Origin: Enterovibrio coralii
GTDB lineage: Bacteria > Pseudomonadota > Gammaproteobacteria > Enterobacterales > Vibrionaceae
Length of the DNA stretch: 64,000 bases
Assembly: GCF_001559595.1 (NCBI RefSeq)
Contig: NZ_LNTY01000043.1
Location: 1-64,000, forward strand
Reading direction: 5' to 3'
Position 1 is the stretch's first letter. Each line of letters begins with the position of its first letter. Below the pieces are notes generated by a model that was not told where the DNA came from, made no database searches, and saw only the letters and a program-made list of their open reading frames with translations. The position numbers were made by a program, and so were the translations under genes. Shown one piece after another: positions 56,022 through 64,000 of the stretch.

Positions 56022-56818
56022 TAAAGCCCCTCCCCTGGTTTACGTGTCGGCAACGTCAGTTGACGAGGCACAAGACTTTCGCCCTCGTTCGCCGCTAGCT
56101 CTTCCCAGCCTAAGCGATAGTGTTCGCCCAGTTTTCCGCGCGCGAGGTTGGTCGGCACCACTTTGATGGCGGTTTCATCCAACACACACGCGTGTTCACA
56201 CAAACCACATCCCGTACAGCGTTCTGCATTTACCATAGGAATAAGCTTTGCGTGTTTACCGGTACGCTGGTTGTGCATCGGCTCCAGCGTGATAGCTTCG
56301 TCCATCAAAGGACAGACGCGATAGCAGACGTCGCAACGAAGACCTTGCCAGTTAAGGCAGTTTTCGTGATCGATAAGTACCGCTGTCCCCATTCTTGCGT
56401 CAGTGATATCCGTCAGGCTTCTATCTAGCGCCCCACTTGGGCATGCTTTTACACAAGGAATGTCTTCGCACATCTCGCATGGGATGCTGCGGGCATCGAA
56501 ATACGGCGTACCCGCAGCAACCGGAGACAAGAGCGTCGCTAATTTCAACGTATCGTATGGGCAGTCACGGACACACAAACCACAGCGCACACAAGCATTG
56601 AGAAACTCGTTCTCTTCTAACGCACCCGGTGGGCGAATGGGCACACCGCCCTGCGCTTGGCTTTGCTTGGATTGCAAGCCAAGAACAGTGACAGCAATGC
56701 CTGCACCCGCAGCGGTGCGAGCAGCATCTCGGAGGAAGCGACGTCGGCTGGTATCAAACATACCGACCTTTTTCTCTGCCTCATTTGCCGTGTGTGATGT
56801 GTCTGTGCGCTTTTTCAT
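56021..56818 (-). CDS. napG: Periplasmic ferredoxin-type protein NapG
   Basis: A 265-aa Tat substrate ([17 protein letters not shown] motif, residues ~24-40) with four [4Fe-4S] cysteine clusters: [40 protein letters not shown] and [14 protein letters not shown]. It works with membrane NapH to feed electrons to NapC/NapB. It lies 19 bp after napA. Confidence 0.95.
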   Translation of the reverse strand: MKKRTDTSHTANEAEKKVGMFDTSRRRFLRDAARTAAGAGIAVTVLGLQSKQSQAQGGVPIRPPGALEENEFLNACVRCGLCVRDCPYDTLKLATLLSPVAAGTPYFDARSIPCEMCEDIPCVKACPSGALDRSLTDITDARMGTAVLIDHENCLNWQGLRCDVCYRVCPLMDEAITLEPMHNQRTGKHAKLIPMVNAERCTGCGLCEHACVLDETAIKVVPTNLARGKLGEHYRLGWEELAANEGESLVPRQLTLPTRKPGEGL

Positions 56819-56837
56819 CGTGTGACCTGCTAATCCA

Positions 56838-59324
56838 TTAAGCCTTCACGACTTTCACGGCACATTTCTTGTAGTCGGTCTCTTTCGACAACGGATCGGT
56901 CGCATCCAGTGTCAGCTTGTTCACCAACTGCCCCGCATCAAAGAACGGCATAAACACCAACCCTTTTGGCACACGGTTGCGACCACGGGTTTCAACGTGG
57001 GTAGTGACCTCACCTCGACGAGAAATGACTTTCACCGCATCGCCACGGCGCAGACCGCGAGCACGGGCATCCAATGGATGCATGTAAACCACCGCATCTG
57101 GGAAGGCGCGATACAGCTCTGGTACACGGCGTGTCATGGTGCCTGTATGCCAATGTTCAAGAACACGACCCGTGGATAACCACATGTCGAACTCTTCATC
57201 TGGCGACTCCGCAGCTGGCTCGTATGGCAGTGCGAAGATGACCGCTTTCTTGTCTGGCTTGCCATAGAAGGCAAACCCTTCACCGGCATTAACATACGGG
57301 TCGTAGCCCTCGGCGTAACGCCATAGGGTTTCTTTGCCGTCAACCACAGGCCAACGCAGGCCGCGCGCTTGGTGGTACATGTCGAAAGGAGCAAGGTCGT
57401 GTGCCTTGCCGCGTCCAAACTCGGCGTACTCTTCAAACAAGCCTTTTTGGATGTAGAAGCCCGCATCGCGCGCATCGTCGTTCAGGCGATCTTCTGGGAT
57501 TTCATCCAAGCTGTATTTGTTCGCTTTGCCGTTGGCAAACAGTATGTCGAACAGGGTCTTGTCACCAAATTCTGGTTTCTTCGCGATCAGGTCTTGCGGC
57601 CAAACGTCCGACACCTTGATACGCTTAGACAGCTCAACGATTTGCCACAGGTCAGATTTTGCTTCGCCTGGCGCTTTCACTTGCTGATACCAGAACTGCG
57701 TACGACGCTCTGCGTTACCGTAAGCACCCTCTTTCTCTACCCACATCGCGGTAGGCAGAATCAAGTCAGCAGCCATTGCAGTCACTGTTGGGTATGGGTC
57801 AGAGCAGATAATGAAGTTGCGTGGGTCTCGGTATCCCGGCAGACGCTCTTCATTGATGTTTGGACCCGCTTGCATGTTGTTGTTACACATCACCCAATAC
57901 ACATTGAGCTTGCCGTCTTTCAACATGCGGTCTTGAAGAATGGCGTGATAGCCCGGTTTAGGCGGAATCGTACCCTCTGGAAGTTGCCATTTGTCTTCTG
58001 AGAACGCTCGGTGTTTAGGGTTGTTAACCACCATGTCTGCTGGCAGACGGTGAGCAAATGTACCCACTTCACGGGCAGTACCACAGGCAGATGGCTGCCC
58101 GGTCAACGAGAACGGGCCACAGCCTGGCTTGGAGATTTTGCCCGTCAACAAGTGGATGTTGTAAACCAAGTTGTTCGCCCACACACCACGCGTGTGTTGG
58201 TTGAAGCCCATGGTCCAGTAAGACACCACGTTCACTTTCGGGTCAGCGTAAAGTTCGGCCAATGCCACCAGTTGATCCTCAGGAACACCAGATAGCTCAG
58301 ACACAGACTTCACATCGTAATCAGCAACAAATTTCGCGAAGGAATCAAAATCGATAGGATCTGACGCACCGCTTCCTGCATTTTTCGCTGCTTTTTCCAA
58401 CGCATGTGTTGGACGCAAGCCGTATCCGATGTCTGTTGCACCTTTGCGGAAGTTAACGTGTTTTTCGATGAAGGCTTTATCGACTTTATTGTTTTGAATG
58501 ATGTAGTTTGCGATAAAGTTCAGGATCGCCAGATCGGTTTGTGGCGTGAAAATCATGCCGTTATCTGCCAGCTCGAAACTGCGATGTTCAAAGGTGGAGA
58601 GCACAGCAACTTTTACGTGTGGTGCAGACAAACGACGGTCAGCCAGACGAGACCAAAGGATCGGGTGCATTTCTGCCATGTTCGATCCCCAAAGTACAAA
58701 CGCATCCGCTTGTTCTAGGTCGTCATAACATCCCATTGGTTCATCCATACCAAAGGTACGCATAAAACCAACCACCGCTGAAGCCATGCAATGGCGAGCA
58801 TTCGGGTCAATGTTGTTTGTGCGGAAACCTGCTTTCATCAACTTCGAAGCAGCATAGCCTTCCCACACCGTCCACTGGCCTGAGCCGAACATACCGACTG
58901 TTGTTGGGCCGTTTTGCTGAATTGCGGTTTTGAACTTGTCCGCCATCAAGTCCAAGGCTTCATCCCAAGACACTGGGGTGAATTCGCCGTTTTTGTCGTA
59001 AACACCGTTAGTTTTACGCAGGAGTGGCTGCGTTAAACGGTCTTTTCCGTACATGATTTTCGGCAGGAAGTAGCCCTTGATACAGTTCAAACCGCGGTTA
59101 ACTGGCGCATCTGGGTCACCCTGTGATGCGACGATACGACCGTTTTGTGTACCCACCAGTACACCACAACCCGTACCACAGAAACGACATGGGGCTTTAT
59201 CCCACTTCACCTGCTCGTCATTCCCTGCTGCTTGCGCGACAGAAACGGGCAGAGTAATTCCAGCCGCACTTGCCGCCGCAGCGGCCGCATTGGCTTTTAG
59301 GAACTTTCTACGCGTTAAGTTCAT
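56838..59324 (-). CDS. napA: Periplasmic nitrate reductase catalytic subunit NapA
   Basis: An 828-aa molybdoenzyme. A Tat signal ([19 protein letters not shown]) is followed by the [4Fe-4S] site [18 protein letters not shown]...GLNCIKGY (residues ~46-85). The Mo ligand Cys is in [20 protein letters not shown] (~180), and the molybdopterin-binding domains continue to a typical end. It reduces nitrate to nitrite in the periplasm using bis-MGD molybdenum. The start is ATG 59324 with AAGGAG; an upstream in-frame extension has no basis. Confidence 0.97.
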   Translation of the reverse strand: MNLTRRKFLKANAAAAAASAAGITLPVSVAQAAGNDEQVKWDKAPCRFCGTGCGVLVGTQNGRIVASQGDPDAPVNRGLNCIKGYFLPKIMYGKDRLTQPLLRKTNGVYDKNGEFTPVSWDEALDLMADKFKTAIQQNGPTTVGMFGSGQWTVWEGYAASKLMKAGFRTNNIDPNARHCMASAVVGFMRTFGMDEPMGCYDDLEQADAFVLWGSNMAEMHPILWSRLADRRLSAPHVKVAVLSTFEHRSFELADNGMIFTPQTDLAILNFIANYIIQNNKVDKAFIEKHVNFRKGATDIGYGLRPTHALEKAAKNAGSGASDPIDFDSFAKFVADYDVKSVSELSGVPEDQLVALAELYADPKVNVVSYWTMGFNQHTRGVWANNLVYNIHLLTGKISKPGCGPFSLTGQPSACGTAREVGTFAHRLPADMVVNNPKHRAFSEDKWQLPEGTIPPKPGYHAILQDRMLKDGKLNVYWVMCNNNMQAGPNINEERLPGYRDPRNFIICSDPYPTVTAMAADLILPTAMWVEKEGAYGNAERRTQFWYQQVKAPGEAKSDLWQIVELSKRIKVSDVWPQDLIAKKPEFGDKTLFDILFANGKANKYSLDEIPEDRLNDDARDAGFYIQKGLFEEYAEFGRGKAHDLAPFDMYHQARGLRWPVVDGKETLWRYAEGYDPYVNAGEGFAFYGKPDKKAVIFALPYEPAAESPDEEFDMWLSTGRVLEHWHTGTMTRRVPELYRAFPDAVVYMHPLDARARGLRRGDAVKVISRRGEVTTHVETRGRNRVPKGLVFMPFFDAGQLVNKLTLDATDPLSKETDYKKCAVKVVKA

Positions 59325-59334
59325 TGCCCTCTCC

Positions 59335-59595
59335 TTACATTGCTGATTCAGGCTCTTCGTTCTCGACCTGATGAAAAACAAGCGTTGCAGCCAGTACGCC
59401 CGGCAACGCTTTAATTTGGTCAAACAAATCCAACAGCTGTGCACGATTGTTTGTTTCGACAACCACAATGAGTTTTCCTGCTTCAGAAGATGCTGGGATC
59501 TCTGTGCCTTCAAACGACTCGATGCTTGTCTTCACGGATTCAATTTGGTCGGCGGCAGCGTGAACAATCAGGCTGCTTATGTGGTACTCGTTCAA
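59335..59595 (-). CDS. napD: NapA signal-peptide-binding chaperone NapD
   Basis: An 86-aa cytosolic chaperone that binds the Tat signal of NapA. It starts [20 protein letters not shown], the usual NapD opening. I place the start at TTG 59595: GGAG lies upstream within the end of napF, and the TTG overlaps the napF TGA (TTGA), a common coupling arrangement. The frame upstream is only a continuation through napF. It sits 10 bp before napA. Confidence 0.85.
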   Translation of the reverse strand: MNEYHISSLIVHAAADQIESVKTSIESFEGTEIPASSEAGKLIVVVETNNRAQLLDLFDQIKALPGVLAATLVFHQVENEEPESAM

Positions 59596-60071
59596 ACTCG
59601 TTGCTCCATTGAAATTGCAGATACGGGACAAGGTGAGATGCAGGCACCGCACCCTGTGCATGAGGTAGTGGTAATTTGGGGCTGAGCGACGCTGCCCAGC
59701 GTCATGCGAAATTGGATTGCACGTGTGTCACATGCATCAGCGCAGCTTCGGCATTCCACCGCGTTTTGCGCAAGACATGTCTCAGTGATAGTGATCGCTT
59801 GATGCCAAGGTGCGTTTTCCTCAGCATTGAACAGGTTTTCAGGACAGGCACTCGCACAGTCATAGCAGAAGGTACACTCGCCTTTTTTGAAATCGACGGT
59901 CGGAAAACCACCGTCCCCCGCGACGATGATGGATTCTTGGCAAGCAGATTGGCATTTCCCGCATCGGGTGCACAAATCGGTAAAATTCGCGACATCTTTC
60001 ACCCACGGCAATGCCTGCAGGTTGACCCTGCGTTTACTTCTGAGGAAAAATCGGCGTTGCGTGTCTACCAT
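59592..60071 (-). CDS. napF: Ferredoxin-type protein NapF
   Basis: A 159-aa cytosolic iron-sulfur protein beginning MVDTQRRFFLRSKRRV. It has [4Fe-4S] motifs CTRCGKCQSACQES, CTFCYDCASACPEN, CRSCADACD and CTGCGACISPCPVS. NapF is thought to help NapA maturation before export. It is the first gene of the nap operon, 180 bp from divergent narQ. Confidence 0.95.
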   Translation of the reverse strand: MVDTQRRFFLRSKRRVNLQALPWVKDVANFTDLCTRCGKCQSACQESIIVAGDGGFPTVDFKKGECTFCYDCASACPENLFNAEENAPWHQAITITETCLAQNAVECRSCADACDTRAIQFRMTLGSVAQPQITTTSCTGCGACISPCPVSAISMEQRV

Positions 60072-60152
60072 GAGTAACCTTGAGATTTCTCTTTATTCGC
60101 CAATACTTAGCGACAATGTAGACACCGTAAGAATTTTTGTGAGGTGGATATA

Positions 60153-60168
60153 TACCTCGAAAGGGGTA
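60153..60168. promoter_or_regulatory. NarP/NarL-type 7-2-7 binding site
   Basis: TACCTCG, two bases, AGGGGTA: two heptamers (TACYYMT family) facing each other with the 2-bp spacing NarP requires. It lies 82-97 bp before napF, between napF and narQ. It is the expected site for nitrate/nitrite activation of the nap operon by NarQP, and possibly for autoregulation of narQP. Confidence 0.75.
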
Positions 60169-60182
60169 TATGGGGGGTGGTA

Positions 60183-60196
60183 TTGCGCTAGATCAA
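60183..60196. promoter_or_regulatory. FNR-like half-conserved site
   Basis: TTGCG-CTAG-ATCAA: the right arm matches FNR consensus (TTGAT-N4-ATCAA) fully and the left arm at three of five positions. It lies about 112-125 bp before napF and 15 bp from the NarP site. That spacing fits co-activation by FNR and NarP, as known for nap genes. Confidence 0.6.
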
Positions 60197-60251
60197 TTTC
60201 TTGTATTGGCGTAAATCACATTATGGCGAAATCAAAGCAAGTATCCGTGTC

Positions 60252-61959
60252 ATGAGCAAACCCAAATTGAACACAACTGCAACCGTGAAAAACTCTGTGA
60301 CGACGACTGTCGCCCGTGCCCTGCTGACTATTTTGACCCTTGCAGTCATCATCACAGGTTTCTCTATCATCACCTTGGCGTCGAGTCAATGACGCCGCAG
60401 CGGTCAATACTTCCGGTTCTTTGCGTATGCAAAGCTACCGTATTGCCTACGACATCGTGACTGACTCACCTCGTTACCCAGAACACATTCAGATGTTTGA
60501 AACTTCCCTCTTTTCACCGGAGCTTCAACTGCTGGATAACCTCGCCGTGCCCGAAGAAATTCGTGTGAGGTATGATTTGCTGATCGCCCAATGGCTCAAG
60601 CTAAGACCCGAGCTAGAAGGACCCGACCGCAATTTCTATCTCGAACAAGTGGGGCTCTTCGTTAATGAGATTGACCGCTTCGTGTTTGAGCTGCAAAAAC
60701 ATTCAGAAAACAAGCTTCAGGTGCTGGCGTTAGTCAGCAGTGTCGGCTTGGGGCTAATACTGGCCGTCGTCATATTCCTGATTCACTACACCCAAAAACG
60801 CATCGTTAATCCTCTGAATCAGTTGGTGAAAGCAAGCCAGAACATTCAAAACCGCGAGTTTGATGTCGAACTGCCCACTGCACGAAGCAATGAACTGGGT
60901 GTCCTCTCCGACAGTTTCGGTTTGATGGCAAACGAGCTCAAAGAACTCTACACCGACTTAGAATCCAAGATAGAGTTAAAAACGCAGAAACTCACCAAAG
61001 CCAACCGCGCCTTGAATGTTCTGTATGACTGTTCCACGCAACTCTCTTCGAGCTTTCTGACAAGAAAGAGCTTTTCTAATATGTTGGCAATTACTTTGAA
61101 AGCTGATGGTGTGCGTGCCTTGCGTTTACGAGTCAATAACCCAAACCTGTCTGAGTGGGAATTAGAAGCCGGAGACGCATCCGACGAATCTTGGTACGCG
61201 CAACCGCTTAAGCTAGATGGTGAGCCTCTCGGTACCCTCGAATGGCAAGGGGACATAGAAACCGCAGATACTGTTTTGCTATCAAATTTAGCGTCTGTCA
61301 TGGCGCGCGGTATCTACTACAATCACGCCCAAAAGCAGGCTACACACTTAGCTGTAATGGAAGAACGTGCAACGCTCGCACGTGAACTGCACGATTCAAT
61401 TGCTCAGTCCCTGTCCTATCTTAAAATTCAAACGACGTTGTTGAAGCGACATTTGAAATTGATTGGTAACGAGGATTGCGACGAAATAGCTAACGAAATC
61501 AATGAACAACTTGGCATTGCCTATAACCAGCTCCGCGAGCTGTTGAATGCATTCCGTTTGTCACTCACGAACAGTGACTTTGGCTTAGCACTCAACGAAA
61601 TGGTAAAAACGCTACAAACGCAGATAGCTGCCCCGATTACCGTTTCCTCTTCCATTGATGCAGTTTCAATGGATGCGCAGCGTCAGATGCACATTTTGCA
61701 AATCATTCGCGAGGCTTGTTCGAATGCGATAAAACACGCGGATGCGGACGAAATACTGATTGAATGTCACCAGGACAACAAATTTGCCCACATCGACATT
61801 ATTGATAACGGAAAAGGGTTTGTTTTGAGTGAAGAAAAACCTGACCACTATGGTTTAAACATTATGCAAGAACGCGCGCAGTTACTTGGCGGAGAACTGA
61901 GTATAGTGTCTTCACCTGACAACGGGTGCAAAGTCTCTCTCACGTTCTCGCTGAAATAA
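60252..61959 (+). pseudogene. narQ: Nitrate/nitrite sensor kinase NarQ (frameshifted)
   Basis: A nitrate-sensing kinase, about 569 aa after repair. The first membrane helix (ARALLTILTLAVIITGFSIITLAS, ~22-45) is followed by the P-box-like NDAAAVNTSGSLRMQSYRIAYD. A second helix (LQVLALVSSVGLGLILAVVIFLIHY), a HAMP linker (VNPLNQLVKASQNI), the HisKA_3 phospho-acceptor EERATLARELHDSIAQSLSYLK and the ATPase NAIKHADADEILIE follow. The frame breaks near 60391. Unlike the others, the repair needs two bases (TC) to give LASSLNDAAAVN, a lost TC unit. The start is ATG 60252. It lies upstream of narP. Confidence 0.85.
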
Positions 61960-61975
61960 ATTGCTGGAGATAACA

Positions 61976-62605
61976 ATGACCGCTTGGAATGTCCTTTTGG
62001 TTGATGACCATCCGCTAATGCGAAAGGGATTGGCGCAATTACTGAAGTTTGAGCCTGAGATTGGCTCCGTGGCTGAAGTCAGTTCGGGAGCAGATGCCAT
62101 CGCAGAGGCGGCTCGCCACGAACCAGATTTGATCATTCTTGATCTCAATATGAAAGGCTTATCGGGCCTTGATACCCTGAGAGCGTTGCGCTCGGACGGC
62201 TGCACCTCAACCATTGTTATACTGACCGTTTCGGACAGCCCCAACGATATTCACGCAATCGTTCAAGCGGGAGCCGATGGCTACCTATTAAAAGACAGCG
62301 AACCTGAAGATATTGTCGATAAATTGAAGTCGGCGATGAAAGGTGAAAAGGCATATAGCGAGCAAGTGAAGGCGTTTCTGGACCGCACTCAAGATCAGAC
62401 CTCGCCGCTAAGCGTGTTGACGGAACGTGAGATGCAAATCCTTCAGCAAGTCTCCAAAGGGTTTCGAAACAAACAAATCGGCGAACACCTCTACATCTCT
62501 GAAGCAACGGTAAAAGTTCACCTGAAAAACCTGCTCAAAAAGCTCGGCGTCGAATCACGCATGGCTGCCACCCTTTTGTATCTTGAACACGAATCGTTGA
62601 ATTAA
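61976..62605 (+). CDS. narP: Nitrate/nitrite response regulator NarP
   Basis: A 209-aa regulator. The receiver domain has VLLVDDHPLMRKGL, LIILDLNMKGLSG (phospho-acceptor Asp) and LLKDS (Lys). The LuxR-type helix-turn-helix has LTEREMQILQQVSKGFRNKQIGEHLYISEATVKVHLKNLL. It pairs with NarQ and activates nap and other anaerobic genes. The start is ATG 61976 with GGAG upstream; the TTG 15 bp earlier is unlikely. Confidence 0.93.
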   Translation: MTAWNVLLVDDHPLMRKGLAQLLKFEPEIGSVAEVSSGADAIAEAARHEPDLIILDLNMKGLSGLDTLRALRSDGCTSTIVILTVSDSPNDIHAIVQAGADGYLLKDSEPEDIVDKLKSAMKGEKAYSEQVKAFLDRTQDQTSPLSVLTEREMQILQQVSKGFRNKQIGEHLYISEATVKVHLKNLLKKLGVESRMAATLLYLEHESLN

Positions 62606-62633
62606 TCTTTAACTGCCACCTTGCGGGCACAAA

Positions 62634-62659
62634 AAAAGGCTCACCGTGGTGAGCCTTTT
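62634..62659. terminator. Bidirectional terminator between narP and the RTX gene
   Basis: AAAAGGCTCACC / GGTGAGCCTTTT with a two-base loop and A/T-runs on both sides. Confidence 0.9.
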
Positions 62660-62678
62660 GCTTATCTATTTTGGCAAC

Positions 62679-64000
62679 TTAGAAAATGTCATCGCCGTTC
62701 AGGGTGACACTTTCTGCATCCGTCCACACTGTGATGGTGCGATCTTGCGTATCGTGCGTGAACACATATGCTTTCAGTTCGCCAACCTGCGTATCATTTA
62801 AGCCCATGATGCTGATCATCTCTGCAGACAGCGGCGCGTTAACAGCACCATCTTCATCGAAGCTCCATGGCAGACCAACGAGGTTGAACGAGTCATCACC
62901 ACCACCGAGATGCGCAACGAAACCATCCCAGTCATCCGGCATACCCAGCTCTTCACCAAACGGTACGTCTGATTGCGCCCAGATTTCGTTAGGGTTAATG
63001 GTCACATCTTGATCGCCGTCATCACCGATAACCGCTTCAATCTGCGCCATCACGTTCCCTTTCACATTCGGGTCAGTCTGGTACGACGCACCGGTGAAAT
63101 CCACGTTTGCATCACCATTTACCAGCATTCTGTCGAAGCCATTATCCGCGTTGTACATCGACTTATTCACTGTCTGACCAGCTGGATTGGTCGTTGTCAG
63201 GCCAACGAAATCGTCTGCACCGAACACGAAGGTGTCATCGCCGTTACTACCGATGTATTCATCAACACCTGTACCACCATCGATCATTACTTCGCTGCCA
63301 GGGCCACCATTCAAGATGTCATCGCCTGCGCCACCGTAAAGTTCATCCTTACCTGGGCCACCGAGCAGGGTATCGTTGCCTTCACCGCCGTAGATGAAGT
63401 CATCGCCTTTACCACCGAAGAGGGTGTCATCACCTTCGTCGCCGTAGATGTAATCGACATCATCACCACCATAGATGGTGTCATTACCTTCACCACCATG
63501 AATGGTATCTTTGTCGCTGACTTCGACCGTTTTGGTAGTGTCAGCAAACTCAGAGTAATTAAGCTCACGAATGTTGTCGTAAGAGTTCGCGACCAACGTA
63601 AGATTGGTAGATGCTGTGATTTCTGGGCCTTCAATTTGCAGCAAGATTTTGCCGTTTTCAGCCAGATTGTGGTAGTGGTGACCGTTGCCATCCAAGTCCA
63701 CATCAATGATCACAAACTTATAGGTGTTTGTGCCATCCGTGTACTGAAGGGTGTAATCGAGATTCACGTTGTACGTTTTGTCACCGATGGTCACTGTCTG
63801 GGTTTTGTCATCTGAGTATTCATTACAGATGTTATCGCCATTCAGTACGCCGTCGTCATCGTGGAAAGTCACTTCTGTGCATTCACCGTCAAACGCCAAC
63901 TCTGGTGGGAAGCAGAAGGTGTGGAACTCACCGCCTTTTGGTGTGGTGAAATCATCACCCATGATGAAGACTTTCGCTGTTGGGTCACAATCGATAGTTT
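62679..64000 (-). CDS. RTX calcium-binding protein (5' part beyond window)
   Basis: The C-terminal ~440 residues of a larger protein; the frame is open through the window's right edge, so the true start is outside. It has an N-terminal calcium-rich portion (DDDGVLNGDN, IIDVDLDGNGHHYHN), then seven to eight RTX nonapeptides (residues ~155-225) and a C-terminal domain that is not the long T1SS_VCA0849 module of the adhesin. It ends TVWTDAESVTLNGDDIF. RTX proteins are usually exported by type I secretion and fold with Ca2+. The function could be adhesion or an enzyme; the catalytic part, if any, is outside. Confidence 0.8.
   Translation of the reverse strand, partial: TIDCDPTAKVFIMGDDFTTPKGGEFHTFCFPPELAFDGECTEVTFHDDDGVLNGDNICNEYSDDKTQTVTIGDKTYNVNLDYTLQYTDGTNTYKFVIIDVDLDGNGHHYHNLAENGKILLQIEGPEITASTNLTLVANSYDNIRELNYSEFADTTKTVEVSDKDTIHGGEGNDTIYGGDDVDYIYGDEGDDTLFGGKGDDFIYGGEGNDTLLGGPGKDELYGGAGDDILNGGPGSEVMIDGGTGVDEYIGSNGDDTFVFGADDFVGLTTTNPAGQTVNKSMYNADNGFDRMLVNGDANVDFTGASYQTDPNVKGNVMAQIEAVIGDDGDQDVTINPNEIWAQSDVPFGEELGMPDDWDGFVAHLGGGDDSFNLVGLPWSFDEDGAVNAPLSAEMISIMGLNDTQVGELKAYVFTHDTQDRTITVWTDAESVTLNGDDIF
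63290..63505 (-). repeat. RTX nonapeptide repeats of the right-edge protein
   Basis: Consecutive units such as GGEGNDTIY, GGDDVDYIY, GDEGDDTLF, GGKGDDFIY, GGEGNDTLL, GGPGKDELY and GGAGDDILN encode a calcium-binding beta-roll. The GGxGxDxxx pattern is followed closely. Confidence 0.88.

Noticed and set aside
60223-60255. Ten-codon frame MAKSKQVSVS overlapping the narQ start by ATGA
   Set aside because: Could be a leader peptide, but it is very short and lacks a ribosome-binding site; not enough to call.
1-64000. Genome decay (as in obligate symbionts) as the cause of the broken genes
   Set aside because: No insertion sequences, no internal stops, and every break is a simple base loss, mostly in a homopolymer; sequence error explains it better.
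1-64000. CRISPR array, prophage or integrative element
   Set aside because: No regularly spaced repeats, integrase, phage structural genes or attachment-site duplications were seen, including next to the tRNA-Val gene.

Overview
The window looks like a piece of a marine gammaproteobacterial chromosome, most likely from the Vibrionaceae (possibly the Enterovibrio/Grimontia/Photobacterium side). The evidence is the napFDAGHBC operon placed divergently from narQP, a SatD-type gene, a CRY-DASH photolyase, a giant LapA-like RTX adhesin with a T1SS outer-membrane channel, dsDNA-mimic (YciU/HI1450), CheV, and vibrio-like tRNA sequence. The genus is an inference from gene content. I saw no insertion sequences, prophage or CRISPR array.

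Layout: 1-2.2 kb holds a tRNA-Val gene and a chemoreceptor. 2.2-11.8 kb holds a secreted intradiol dioxygenase-like protein, a terC/alx gene behind a yybP-ykoY (Mn2+) riboswitch, a satD/membrane-protein pair with a phased operator array, an orphan ParA, cytochrome b561, an MscS channel and small soluble enzymes. 11.9-19.8 kb is a metabolic module: a tripartite tricarboxylate transporter (tctCBA), a class III CoA-transferase and a citrate-synthase-fold citryl-CoA-lyase-like gene, divergent from a CitA/CitB-type two-component system. 19.9-34.7 kb holds alkA, a membrane protein with a winged-helix-like tail, a lipoprotein, a cystine-type symporter with a CoA-disulfide reductase and a semialdehyde dehydrogenase, a lone CZB-domain protein, a TAXI-TRAP transporter and cheV. 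34.8-47.6 kb is the adhesin locus: a ~3.4 kDa-residue (about 3,415 aa) adhesin divergent from tolC and an OmpA-like lipoprotein. 48-54 kb holds CRY-DASH, a lipase, a YjiH transporter and small genes. 54-62.6 kb is periplasmic nitrate reduction: napFDAGHBC divergent from narQ-narP, with a NarP-type 7-2-7 site and an FNR-like site between them. The window ends inside another RTX protein.

A striking feature is that at least thirteen reading-frame breaks in twelve otherwise well-conserved genes can each be repaired by adding back one base, nearly always in a short homopolymer; one more (narQ) needs two. Every break is a loss, never a gain. This strongly suggests a deletion-biased sequence/assembly error rather than gene decay, so I annotate these as frameshifted full-length genes and state the break point in each.

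The most interesting biology is the tct/CoA-transferase/lyase module. It suggests uptake of a citrate-like acid, activation to its CoA thioester by CoA transfer, and cleavage without ATP or the classical citrate lyase complex. Other points worth attention are the 28-bp-phased operators at satD, the Mn2+ riboswitch with a Shine-Dalgarno-sequestering hairpin, and the adhesin with a LapG-type cleavage site and duplicated C-terminal secretion modules.
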